A stretch of DNA of 34,539 bases from Streptomyces coryli (GCF_011044975.1 NZ_JAAKZV010000066.1:1-34539), one strand, 5' to 3'. Positions 21,603 to 28,522 are shown, counted from the first letter of the stretch. A program made the numbers and translations. The notes: generated by a model from the letters alone, not told the origin.

Positions 21603-22271
21603 ATGAGGCTGCTGGTGGTCGAGGACGAAGAGGATCTGGTCGAGTCGCTCCGGGTCGGGCTCGTACGCTCCGGATACGCGGTCGACACCGCCCCCACGGT
21701 GGACACCGCCCTGGAGAAGCTCGCGGTCAACGACTACGACCTGGTGCTGCTCGACCTGATGCTCCCGGACGGCGACGGCTTCTCCGTCTGCCGCGAGATC
21801 CGCACCGCCCCCGGCGGCCCGCGGATCCTCATGCTCACCGCCCGCGACCGCCTCGCCGACCGGGTGCGGGGCCTGGACGAGGGCGCGGACGACTATCTGG
21901 TGAAGCCGTTCGCGCTGCCCGAGCTCCTCGCTCGTATACGAGCCCTGCTCAGACGCGACGACGGGGGAACGGCAGTGGTCGAGGTCGGCGAACTGCGCCT
22001 GGACACGGCCCGCTTCGAGGCCTTCCGCGGCGATCGCGCCCTGCAGCTGACGCCGAAGGAGTTCGGCGTGCTGCACTACCTGATGACCCGCCCCGGCGAG
22101 GTGATCGGCGCCGAGGAGCTCCTCGAGCACGTATGGGACGAGAACGCCGACCCGTTCACCAACACGGTGCGGGTGACGGTCGGTTCACTGCGGCGGAAGA
22201 TCACGGGGGAGGACGAGCCGTTGATCGAGACGGTGATACGACAGGGGTACCGCCTGAAGGACGCGATATGA
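21603..22271 (+). CDS. OmpR/PhoB-type response regulator
   Basis: The 222-residue regulator has a receiver domain with the acidic pair in VVEDEED, the phosphate-accepting D51 in LVLLDLMLPDGDG, and the lysine in DDYLVKPFALPEL. The C-terminal winged helix (from about 125) reads LTPKEFGVLHYLMTRPGEVI and NTVRVTVGSLRRKI, then ends IRQGYRLKDAI. It binds DNA as a dimer when phosphorylated. It starts 9 nt after the protease gene and overlaps the kinase gene by 4 bp (ATGA). Its natural targets are unknown, but the operon itself is the first candidate. Confidence 0.96.
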   Translation: MRLLVVEDEEDLVESLRVGLVRSGYAVDTAPTVDTALEKLAVNDYDLVLLDLMLPDGDGFSVCREIRTAPGGPRILMLTARDRLADRVRGLDEGADDYLVKPFALPELLARIRALLRRDDGGTAVVEVGELRLDTARFEAFRGDRALQLTPKEFGVLHYLMTRPGEVIGAEELLEHVWDENADPFTNTVRVTVGSLRRKITGEDEPLIETVIRQGYRLKDAI

Positions 22272-23512
22272 GGCGTCCGCGGCTCCCCGCCTTCACGCAC
22301 ACCATCCGTTTCCGGCTGACGGTGCTGTACTCGGCGATCCTGTTCGGGCTGACGGCGCTGGCGCTGGGCGGGGCGTATATCGCGGTGGACCGGAGCGGCG
22401 AAGCCTCGCCGGTGACCAGGGAGATCCAGGTCGAGGCACGTCAAGGGGACGTCGTCATCAAGGAGTTCCCCGCGGTGAAGGTCCACGACCTGGAGGCGCG
22501 GATCAACTACGAAACGCTCTCCAACCTCAGGAAGTTCGCCTTCCCCGCCCTCGGCGGCCTCGCCGTCGCCAGCCTCGGCATCGGCTGGATCCTCTCCGGC
22601 CGCGCCCTGCGCCCGGTACGCGCCATTGCCCGTACCGCCGACGACATCCAGGCCGCCGGGGACCTCTCCCGCCGCATCCGCCTCGCCGGACCGAAGGACG
22701 AGCTGCGGATGGTCGCCGACACGGTCGACTCGATGCTCGACCGTCTCGAGGAGTCCTTCAAGGCGCAGCGGCAGCTCGTCGACGATGCCTCGCACGAGCT
22801 GCGCTCGCCGCTGACGATCATCCGGGCGAGCCTGGACGCCGTCCTGACCAGCGAGGAGTCCGACGAGGACGAGCGGAAGCGGGCGGTACGCGTCGTGGAC
22901 CGGGCGACCACCCGGATGACCCGCCTGGTGGAGGACCTGCTGGCGACCGCCCGCCGCACCGCGCCCGCTTTCGCGGACACCGACACGGACCTCGCGGCTG
23001 CGGCGGCGGAAGCGTGCGAGGAGTTCCAGCCGCTCGCGGCCGAGCGCGGGTTGGTGATCCGCCCGCACCTCGCCACCGGCCTGATGCTCCTAGGCGACCA
23101 CGACGCCCTGCGCCGCGCCGTCGGCAACCTGCTCTCCAATGCCGTACGGCTCGCGCCCTCCGGCACGTGGATCACGGTGGCCGCGGGACGCGAAGACGGG
23201 TGGCTGTGGATCGCGGTGGAGGACGCGGGCCCAGGCATCGGAGAAGGCGAGCAGGGCCGGGTCTTCGACCGCTTCTGGCGCGATACGAACCCCGGCGGGT
23301 CCGGCCGCGACCGGCACGCGGGTCTCGGCCTCGCGATCGTCCGGCAGATCACCGAGTCCCACGGCGGCCAGGTGCGCCTCCACTCGCGCTTGGGGCACGG
23401 GAGCACGTTCGTGCTGTGGTTCCCGGCGGCGGACGAGGAGCGGGAGGGCGGGCCGCCGGAGGAGCGCCCGATCGTCGCCCAGGGTGCCTGGGGGCGGAGC
23501 CCCCAGGACTGA
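22268..23512 (+). CDS. Sensor histidine kinase with two transmembrane helices
   Basis: A 414-residue kinase with helix 1 (17-40), a short extracellular sensor (about 41-90), helix 2 (91-111) and a HAMP linker (112-163). The phosphorylated histidine is H176 in DDASHELRSPLT. The ATPase domain shows the N box GNLLSNAV, G1 EDAGPGIGEGE, the F box FDRFWR and G2 HAGLGLAIV. The extracellular sensor is only about 50 residues and lacks a known fold, so it may read a protein partner rather than a small ligand. The last codons contain a GC hairpin (23487-23507) that probably ends the operon. It overlaps its response regulator by 4 bp. Confidence 0.95.
   Translation: MRRPRLPAFTHTIRFRLTVLYSAILFGLTALALGGAYIAVDRSGEASPVTREIQVEARQGDVVIKEFPAVKVHDLEARINYETLSNLRKFAFPALGGLAVASLGIGWILSGRALRPVRAIARTADDIQAAGDLSRRIRLAGPKDELRMVADTVDSMLDRLEESFKAQRQLVDDASHELRSPLTIIRASLDAVLTSEESDEDERKRAVRVVDRATTRMTRLVEDLLATARRTAPAFADTDTDLAAAAAEACEEFQPLAAERGLVIRPHLATGLMLLGDHDALRRAVGNLLSNAVRLAPSGTWITVAAGREDGWLWIAVEDAGPGIGEGEQGRVFDRFWRDTNPGGSGRDRHAGLGLAIVRQITESHGGQVRLHSRLGHGSTFVLWFPAADEEREGGPPEERPIVAQGAWGRSPQD
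23487..23507 (+). terminator. Hairpin inside the last codons of the sensor kinase
   Basis: CCTGGGGGC / GCCCCCAGG make a perfect 9-bp stem with a GGA loop. It ends 2 nt before the stop codon (23510-23512). The GGGGGCGGAGCCCCC form is a repeated palindrome I know from many Streptomyces genomes. Here it encodes part of the kinase tail (GAWGRSPQD). Confidence 0.6.
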
Positions 23513-23537
23513 GAACCGCCGGACCGCGCCGGAGGCG

Positions 23538-24212
23538 CTACGCCGCTTGCTTGATCTTGGACGCGTATACGTCCACGTACTCCTGGCCCGAGAGCCGCAT
23601 GACCTCGCTCATCACCTCGTCGGCGACGGCCCGGAGCACGTACCGGTCGCGGTCCATGCCCTCGTAGCGGGAGAAGTCGAGCGGCTCGCCGAAGCGGACC
23701 TCGAAGCGGGCCAGCTTCGGGATGCCCGCGCCGCCCGGCTGGATCTTGTCGGTGCCGACCATCGCGAAGGGCACCACCGGTGCGCCGGTCATCAGGGCCA
23801 GCCGGGAGACGCCGGTACGGCCCCGGTAGAGCCGTCCGTCGGGGGAGCGGGTGCCCTCCGGGTAGATGCCGAAGACCTTGCCCTCCTCCAGCACCCGGCG
23901 GCCGGTCATGAGCGCCGCGACGCCGCCGTGGCCGCCGTCCCGGTCGACCGGGATCATGCCGCCGATCTCGCCGAAGAACCACGCCATGGCGCGGCCCTTG
24001 ATGCCCTTGCCGGTGACGTACTCGTCCTTGCCGATGAAGTACACCTGCCGCTTCACCACCAGCGACAGGAACATCGAGTCGATGAACGTCACGTGATTCC
24101 CGGCCACGATCACCGGGCCGGAACCGGGGATGTGCTCCGCGCCCTCGACCCGTGGGCGGAACAGGACGCGCATGAGCAATCCGAGAAACGCCTTGAGCAC
24201 GATGCGGAACAA
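23538..24212 (-). CDS. 1-acyl-sn-glycerol-3-phosphate acyltransferase (PlsC family)
   Basis: This membrane-associated 224-residue enzyme adds the second acyl chain to lysophosphatidate to make phosphatidate. The four acyltransferase blocks are visible: GNHVTFID (H40, D45; the H-x4-D motif), the middle FIGKDE/GGMIPVDRD region, YPEGTRSPDG (E119-R122) and PVVPFAMVGT. The hydrophobic N-terminus (IVLKAFLGLLMRVLF) probably sits in the membrane. The start TTG at 24212 is chosen because GGAGG lies 7 nt upstream and the family begins here; longer in-frame forms up to 24470 run through non-coding-like sequence. Divergent from the glycerophosphodiesterase gene, which also concerns phospholipids. Confidence 0.88.
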   Translation of the reverse strand: MFRIVLKAFLGLLMRVLFRPRVEGAEHIPGSGPVIVAGNHVTFIDSMFLSLVVKRQVYFIGKDEYVTGKGIKGRAMAWFFGEIGGMIPVDRDGGHGGVAALMTGRRVLEEGKVFGIYPEGTRSPDGRLYRGRTGVSRLALMTGAPVVPFAMVGTDKIQPGGAGIPKLARFEVRFGEPLDFSRYEGMDRDRYVLRAVADEVMSEVMRLSGQEYVDVYASKIKQAA

Positions 24213-24468
24213 CTTCAGGCCTCCGTGTTCTAAGTGTCTGCTGCGACTGATGTGACCCCCGCGACCTGCACGGACCGCACACTGCGCAGGCTTTGGACCA
24301 TACTCGCGCGGGTTCCCTGTTCGCACATCGGGTTCACCCCGTGGATACGCAGTGTTGACGGGGATTTGGGTGGTGTTCTGCCAGATGACTCCCGTAAGCC
24401 ACGTCCGGCGCCCTAGCATCAGCCCGACCTTTGTCAGGTGCGGGACACCGACGTGTGAGGAGCTACAC

Positions 24469-25602
24469 ATGACGAGTCTGGGCAGAAGAGCTGTGCTCGG
24501 TGCGGCGGCGCTCGGCGCCGCGGGCGCGGCTCTCGGGGCGTCCGCCGGGACCGCGAGCGCCGCGGGGGCGTCCGGGGGCTCGCGGCTTCCGGTCCCGGCG
24601 GTGGTCGGCCACCGCGGCGCCAGCGGCTACCGGCCCGAGCACACCATCGGCGCGTACGAGCTCGCCCTCGCCATGGGCGCGGACATCGTCGAGCAGGACC
24701 TGGTGATCACCAAGGACGGCCACCTGGTCTGCCGGCACGAGCCGGAGATCGGCGGCACGACCGACGTCGCGAACCACCCGGAGTTCGCCGACCGCAAGAA
24801 GACCAAGAAGCTGGACGGCAAGGACACCGTCGGCTGGTGGGCCGAGGACTTCACGCTCGCCGAGCTGAAGACGCTGCGCGCGATCGAACGCATCCCGGCG
24901 AACCGCCAGGAGAACACCATCTACAACGGCCGCTGGGAGGTCCCCACCTTCGAGGAGGTCCTGAAGTGGGCCGACAAGAAGGAGCGGGAGACCGGCCGCA
25001 AGGTCTGGCTGCACATCGAGACCAAGCACCCCACCTTCTTCATCGAGCAGGGCCTCCCCCTGGAGCCGCCCCTCGCCCGGCTGCTGAAGAAGTACGGCCG
25101 TGACGGGCGGCGGGCGCCGAACTTCGTGCAGTCCTTCGAGCCGACCTCGATCCAGCGGATGAAGAAGCTCGTCTCCTGCCCGGGCGTCGTGCTGCTGTCC
25201 ACCGCGAGCTCGCGCCCGTACGACTTCGTCGTGGCCGGCGACCCGCGCACGGTCGCCGACCTGATCAAGCCCGAGGGCCTGAAGTGGATCGCCGGCTTCG
25301 CACAGGGCATCGGGCCGACGCTGGACCTGGTCATTCCGAAGGACGCGACCGGCAAGCTCCTCCAGCCGACCACGCTGGTGAAGGACGCGCACGCGGCGGG
25401 CCTGGTGCTGCATCCGTACACGATGCGGAACGAAAACACCTTCCTGCCGCTGGACTTCAAGCGCGGCGACGACCCGAACGCGTACGGCGACGCCTTCGGC
25501 GCCTTCAAGACGTACTACGCCACCGGCATCGACGGCATCTTCTCCGACAACCCGGACACGGCGAAGCTCGCCGCGGAGGACTTCCGCGCCTCGCAAGGGT
25601 GA
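24469..25602 (+). CDS. glpQ: Tat-exported glycerophosphodiester phosphodiesterase
   Basis: A 377-residue GDPD-family enzyme that splits glycerophosphodiesters to glycerol-3-phosphate and an alcohol, outside the cell. The N-terminus has a Tat signal: LGRRAVLGAAALGAAGAALG, with twin arginines and an AxA cut near TASAA. Catalytic and metal residues are in VVGHRGASGYRPEHT (H48, R49, E57), DIVEQDLVITKDG (E75, D77) and VCRHEP (H90). HIETKHP gives the next metal site. The ATG at 24469 follows TGAGGAG. In Streptomyces this gene class is often phosphate-controlled by PhoP; I see no clean PHO box here. TAGCAT at 24414-24419 may be the -10. Confidence 0.93.
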   Translation: MTSLGRRAVLGAAALGAAGAALGASAGTASAAGASGGSRLPVPAVVGHRGASGYRPEHTIGAYELALAMGADIVEQDLVITKDGHLVCRHEPEIGGTTDVANHPEFADRKKTKKLDGKDTVGWWAEDFTLAELKTLRAIERIPANRQENTIYNGRWEVPTFEEVLKWADKKERETGRKVWLHIETKHPTFFIEQGLPLEPPLARLLKKYGRDGRRAPNFVQSFEPTSIQRMKKLVSCPGVVLLSTASSRPYDFVVAGDPRTVADLIKPEGLKWIAGFAQGIGPTLDLVIPKDATGKLLQPTTLVKDAHAAGLVLHPYTMRNENTFLPLDFKRGDDPNAYGDAFGAFKTYYATGIDGIFSDNPDTAKLAAEDFRASQG

Positions 25603-25622
25603 ACTCCGCGCCGTAACGGCAA

Positions 25623-25687
25623 CCGGCGCCGCACCGGGTACGTCCCGCCTGGCATGTACCAGCATCCAGGACCCGGTGCGGCGCCGG
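25623..25687 (+). repeat. 17-bp perfect inverted repeat enclosing the start of the sigma-like gene
   Basis: Arm 25623-25639 (CCGGCGCCGCACCGGGT) is the exact reverse complement of 25671-25687. The 31-nt loop contains the ATG at 25654 and a minor CTGG/CCAG stem directly around it. The left arm starts 20 nt after the glpQ stop, so it can act as terminator for glpQ. It also places the downstream start codon within an RNA structure. Confidence 0.7.
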
Positions 25688-26136
25688 CCGCTTTCCTGAT
25701 CCCCTCGCTCGCCCCGCTCCTCGCCGCCGAGGCGGCCGCCGCCGTGCCGGAAGGGGACGCCGCCGACCTGCGGCAGTCCGTATGGCTGCGGCTGCTCGAA
25801 CTGCCCGCCGCGCCCGCCGATCCGGCGGCATGGCTGCGCGTCGCGGTCCGTACCGAAGCGCGGCTCGCCCGGCGCCGGATCAGGCGTGAATTCCCGTGCG
25901 CCGCGCCGCCCGACGCCCCCGCCGCGGGGCTATCCACCGCGGAACGGGTCGCGTTGCACGACGCCGTCGCCCGGCTCCCGGGCTGCTGCCCGGTGCTGAT
26001 GGGTGCACTCCTGCGCGGTGACCGGCCCGGATACCGGGCCATCGCCGCCGAGTTGGGAATGTCACAGGGATCCCTCGGGCCGCTGCGTTCCCGCTGCTTG
26101 GCGGTGCTGCGGAGAATGTACGGAGTGCGGCCGTGA
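25654..26136 (+). CDS. Sigma-70-family (ECF-like) RNA polymerase sigma factor, short form
   Basis: The 160-residue protein looks like a reduced ECF sigma factor. The part AADLRQSVWLRLLELP then DPAAWLRVAVRTEARLARRR fits region 2. A linker follows, then region 4 with LHDAVARLPGCCPVLMGALL and the helix-turn-helix YRAIAAELGMSQGSLGPLRS, ending RCLAVLRRMYG. Region 2.1 is short, so promoter melting ability is uncertain. It could also be a sigma-like regulator. No anti-sigma gene follows. The start is at 25654 in the loop of a 17-bp inverted repeat and has no ribosome binding site; a GTG near 25750 would cut region 2. Its stop lies just before the GNAT gene. Confidence 0.7.
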   Translation: MYQHPGPGAAPAAFLIPSLAPLLAAEAAAAVPEGDAADLRQSVWLRLLELPAAPADPAAWLRVAVRTEARLARRRIRREFPCAAPPDAPAAGLSTAERVALHDAVARLPGCCPVLMGALLRGDRPGYRAIAAELGMSQGSLGPLRSRCLAVLRRMYGVRP

Positions 26137-26216
26137 AGCTCGCCGCTCCGCCGGGGGTTGGACGGTCGGTGTGGCGGGGAAGGGGGGCGGTAGGCGATGG
26201 GGAGGATGACGCGGAC

Positions 26217-26744
26217 ATGGGCACCAGCGTGACGATTTCCACGGCCGTCGATGGCGACGCCGAGCAGATCCTGAAGCTGCAGTACCTCTGCTACCAGCCC
26301 GAAGCGGCTCTCTACGACGACTACAACCTCGAGCCGCTCACCCAGACGCTCGACGACCTCCGTGCCGAGCTGCGCCGGGGCATCGCCCTGGTGGCGCGGC
26401 TGGGCAGCGAGATCGTCGGCGCGGTCCGGGGCGAGGTGGACGGCGACGGCACGGCCAAGCTGGCCAAGCTGATCGTCCACCCGCGGATGCAGGGCCACGG
26501 CATCGGCATCCGGCTGATGTCCGGCATAGAGGAGCGGCTCGCGAACGGCGACGGCGCCGCCAGCAGCTATCAGCTCTTCACCGGCCACCGCAGCGAGGCC
26601 AACCTCCGGCTGTACAAGCGGCTCGGCTACACCCCGGTCAGCACCCAGCGGGTGAACGCCAAGCTCAGCCTGATCACGCTGGAGAAGCCGGCTCCCGGCC
26701 GGGCTCCGGCTTCCGCTGCCGCGACAGCCACCACAGGCCGATGA
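26217..26744 (+). CDS. GNAT-family N-acetyltransferase
   Basis: A 175-residue acetyltransferase (MGTSVTISTAVDGDAEQILK...). The acetyl-CoA binding part is KLAKLIVHPRMQGHGIGIRL, where the V-x-P-x-x-Q-G-x-G-I-G core is the classical motif A. The later RSEANLRLYKRLGYTPV is motif B with the YKRLGY element. The acceptor substrate cannot be told. The ATG at 26217 follows GGGGAGG; the GTG at 26133, which overlaps the previous stop, would add 28 residues of atypical sequence and is rejected. Its last 71 bp overlap the convergent membrane protein gene, so the C-terminal tail (Ala/Thr-rich) is shaped by both. Confidence 0.88.
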   Translation: MGTSVTISTAVDGDAEQILKLQYLCYQPEAALYDDYNLEPLTQTLDDLRAELRRGIALVARLGSEIVGAVRGEVDGDGTAKLAKLIVHPRMQGHGIGIRLMSGIEERLANGDGAASSYQLFTGHRSEANLRLYKRLGYTPVSTQRVNAKLSLITLEKPAPGRAPASAAATATTGR

Positions 26745-27096
26745 CCGGCACGATCACCGGCAGGAAGAGGTAGCCGATCCCGTAGTCCGACCACACGGTC
26801 TGATCCGGGAAGGCGGACGGCTCCACGAGCGTCCACGTGCCGATCCCGAGCACGCCCGCGAGCTCGACGGCGCACAGCGCCAGCGCCAGCTTGCGGGCGC
26901 GTTCGCCGCCGCGGACGAAGGCGATCAGGATGACGACGTAGATCGCCGCGGCCACCGCGGAGAGCACGTAGGCGAGCGGGGCCTCGTCGTACTGCGTGCT
27001 GAGCTGGTAGATCGCCCGCGACGTGGCGCCGACGGCGAAGACGCCGTAGAGGGTGACCAGCAGGCGTCCGGGCCCCGAGGACAGTTCGCTACGCAC
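26674..27096 (-). CDS. Small integral membrane protein (about 140 residues)
   Basis: A 140-residue protein with four hydrophobic segments: LLVTLYGVFAVGATSRAIYQ, PLAYVLSAVAAAIYVVILIA, LALALCAVELAGVLGIGTWT and GIGYLFLPVIVPVIGLWWLS. The first loop holds RAIYQLSTQYDEAP. The C-terminal tail is charged and lies in the cytoplasm by the positive-inside rule. I recognise it as a conserved Streptomyces membrane protein of unknown function, not a known transporter. The GTG at 27096 overlaps the stop of the gene before it by 8 bp, so the two small membrane proteins are made from one message and may form a pair. Its 3' end overlaps the GNAT gene by 71 bp. Confidence 0.75.
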   Translation of the reverse strand: MRSELSSGPGRLLVTLYGVFAVGATSRAIYQLSTQYDEAPLAYVLSAVAAAIYVVILIAFVRGGERARKLALALCAVELAGVLGIGTWTLVEPSAFPDQTVWSDYGIGYLFLPVIVPVIGLWWLSRQRKPEPGREPASPA

Positions 27097-27457
27097 CGGC
27101 CGCCCCCCAAATGTCGTAGAGCCGCACCTGCAGCACGGCCAGCACGATGCCGCCCGCCGCGGCCGTCGCCGAGCCCCAGCGGGAGCGCTCGGTGAGCGAC
27201 ATGAACCCGGCCGCCGGGACGGTCAGTGTGGCGCCGATCAGATACGCCACGAACAGGCCCGTGCCCTGCTCCGGATCGTCGCCCCCGGCCAGCCGCACCA
27301 CGCCGACGATCAGCTGGCCGAGCGCGAGCGCGGTGACGACGCCCATCCCGATGTAGTGCCAGTCCTTGGCGGGCTGATCGCGGAACGCGGCCAGCGCACA
27401 CCACGCGCCGAGCGCAAGCGCGGCCACGGCCAGCGCGATGGTCAGGGGCTCGTACAT
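27089..27457 (-). CDS. Small integral membrane protein (about 122 residues)
   Basis: A 122-residue protein with about four hydrophobic segments: EPLTIALAVAALALGAWCAL, HYIGMGVVTALALGQLIVGV, GLFVAYLIGATLTVPAAGFM and TAAAGGIVLAVLQVRLYDIW. The loop after the second helix holds RLAGGDDPEQG. No enzymatic motif is visible. It is the first gene of a two-gene operon with the 140-residue membrane protein, with an 8-bp overlap. The start ATG at 27457 is preferred because the family N-terminus is MYEPLTIAL; longer in-frame forms to 27604 would run into the inverted-repeat element upstream. Function unknown. Confidence 0.75.
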   Translation of the reverse strand: MYEPLTIALAVAALALGAWCALAAFRDQPAKDWHYIGMGVVTALALGQLIVGVVRLAGGDDPEQGTGLFVAYLIGATLTVPAAGFMSLTERSRWGSATAAAGGIVLAVLQVRLYDIWGAAGA

Positions 27458-27483
27458 GGCCCCTGAGACTACTCGGCGGGCCA

Positions 27484-27658
27484 GGCGGGTGAGTCCGTGC
27501 CCCCGTCTGCGCCCCGACGCCCGGCACGCACGCTCGCCGCACGCTGGAACCGGACCGGTGGCTCCGCCACAGGACCGCTTCCAGCGCACGCCGATCGCAC
27601 GCACCGGACGCCGCTGCGCCGCGCTTCGCGCGACGACGGGGGCACGGACTCACCCGCC
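27484..27658. repeat. 175-bp element with 24-bp perfect inverted ends
   Basis: Positions 27484-27507 and 27635-27658 are exact reverse complements (24 of 24). Between them lies a second hairpin (27542-27586: CGCTGGAA ... GTGGC-TCC-GCCAC ... TTCCAGCG, with small internal mismatches) and a small CGCGC-TTC-GCGCG stem (27620-27632). No ORF longer than the surroundings and no clear target-site duplication are seen. It occupies most of the gap between a membrane-protein gene and a HAD gene. Confidence 0.7.
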
Positions 27659-27689
27659 CCCTCGCTGCGCGCGGTCCCGATTTCGGATT

Positions 27690-27695
27690 TACGAT
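27690..27695 (+). promoter_or_regulatory. -10 box for a leaderless HAD transcript
   Basis: TACGAT (fits TANNNT) ends 8 nt before the ATG at 27704. No ribosome binding site is seen. The -35 would fall just after the end of the 175-bp inverted-repeat element. Confidence 0.4.
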
Positions 27696-27703
27696 CACGG
27701 ACT

Positions 27704-28354
27704 ATGAGGATCTCGACAGACGCCCTGCTGTTCGACATGGACGGCACGCTCATCTCTTCCATGGACTCCGTGCTGCGCTGCTGGAACGCCTGGGCGCAGG
27801 AGTACGGCATCCCGGAGGAGACCTGGGCGGGCGTCCAGCTGCACGGACGGACGGCCCGCGAGATCATCGCGGACCTGCTGCCCGAGCACCAGGTGGACCA
27901 GGCCGTCGCCCGGATCGCCGAGCTGGAGATCGCGGACGTCTCCGCCGAGGGCATCACCGTGCTGCCCGGCACCCTCGACCTGCTCACCTCGCTGCCGGAC
28001 GAGTGCTGGGCCGTCGTCACTTCGGCCTCGCACCGGCTCGCCGAGGCGCGGCTGCACGCGGTCGGGATCCGTACGCCGCTGTGCATCGGCGCGGAGGACG
28101 TGCAGCACGGCAAGCCGGACCCGGAGCCGTTCCTGGTGGCGGCGGAGAAGCTGGGCGTGGACCCGGCGCGCTGCACGGTCTTCGAGGACGCCCCGGTGGG
28201 GCTCGCCTCCGGGCGCGCGGCCGGCATGACCACCGTGGCATTGACCACAACGCACCGCGCGGACGAGCTGCTGGACGCGGACGCCACCGTGCTGGACTTG
28301 TCCGAGGTCAGGGCGGAAGAGGCTGGTCAAGGGGTGGAGCTCACCGTCGGGTGA
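27704..28354 (+). CDS. HAD-superfamily sugar-phosphatase-like hydrolase
   Basis: A 216-residue HAD subfamily IA phosphatase. Motif I is LLFDMDGTLISS, with the nucleophile D11 and the acid D13. Motif II lies in AVVTSASHR, motif III in GKPDPEPF, and motif IV in CTVFEDAPVGLASGRAAGM. The helical cap between motifs I and II is the normal size for phosphatases acting on small sugar phosphates, such as 2-deoxyglucose-6-P or glycerol-3-P types. The substrate is not certain. The ATG at 27704 lacks a ribosome binding site but has a -10 box 8 nt away. The stop is part of a 12-bp tandem duplication (28351-28374). Confidence 0.9.
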   Translation: MRISTDALLFDMDGTLISSMDSVLRCWNAWAQEYGIPEETWAGVQLHGRTAREIIADLLPEHQVDQAVARIAELEIADVSAEGITVLPGTLDLLTSLPDECWAVVTSASHRLAEARLHAVGIRTPLCIGAEDVQHGKPDPEPFLVAAEKLGVDPARCTVFEDAPVGLASGRAAGMTTVALTTTHRADELLDADATVLDLSEVRAEEAGQGVELTVG

Positions 28355-28374
28355 GATGGGCTGTGAGATGGGCT
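28351..28374 (+). repeat. Tandem 12-bp duplication over the HAD stop codon
   Basis: GTGAGATGGGCT occurs twice in direct tandem (28351-28362, 28363-28374). The first copy contains the HAD stop TGA. It looks like a recent slippage or duplication. Confidence 0.6.
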
Positions 28375-28430
28375 GTCCGTATTGCGGACAGATTCTGATC
28401 GGGTGCGGACACGTGTTTTACTGGTCCGCA
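28373..28430. promoter_or_regulatory. Iterated GTCCGC/GCGGAC sites before the Met/Cys leader peptide
   Basis: CTGTCCG-N5-CGGACAG (28373-28391) and TGCGGAC-N13-GTCCGCA (28404-28430) form two inverted repeats built from the same half-site. The two GCGGAC copies begin 21 bp apart, two helical turns. The second repeat flanks the -10-like TTTACT (28417-28422), which ends 7 nt before the leader-peptide ATG. A repressor binding here would control the metN unit at transcription start. Confidence 0.5.
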
Positions 28431-28522
28431 TGACCACGACGAGCGACCGCACCCCTGCGACCGAGGCGATCAAGATGATCATGATGCCCGGTGCTCGTCG
28501 TATGTGTCGAATGTGCAACTGA
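28430..28522 (+). CDS. Met/Cys-rich leader peptide of the methionine transporter
   Basis: This 30-codon ORF (ATG 28430, TGA 28520-28522) starts MTTTSDRTPATEA and then contains IKMIMM and MCRMCN. Six of 30 residues are Met and two are Cys, most in the last half. It has no ribosome binding site and sits 7 nt after a -10-like TTTACT, so it would be translated from a leaderless message. Directly after the stop come several GC-rich palindromes, then metN. Such a layout is the classical form of transcription attenuation, where ribosome stalling at scarce-amino-acid codons decides which hairpin forms. The peptide itself is not expected to have another function. Confidence 0.65.
   Translation: MTTTSDRTPATEAIKMIMMPGARRMCRMCN

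Noticed and set aside
24312-24342. PHO box before glpQ
   Set aside because: GTTC occurs at 24312 and 24319, and GTTCACC at 24332, but the distances (7 and 13) do not fit the 11-bp repeat of PhoP sites. Phosphate control remains possible but is not shown.
24330-24419. TTGACG at 24355 as -35 of glpQ
   Set aside because: No TANNNT box is found 16-19 nt downstream. TAGCAT at 24414 is a better -10 but has a poor -35, so the promoter was not listed as its own feature.
26133-26216. GTG start of the GNAT gene overlapping the sigma-like stop
   Set aside because: The added 28 residues (MKLAAPPGVGRSVWRGRG...) have no resemblance to GNAT proteins. GGGGAGG before ATG 26217 explains the start.
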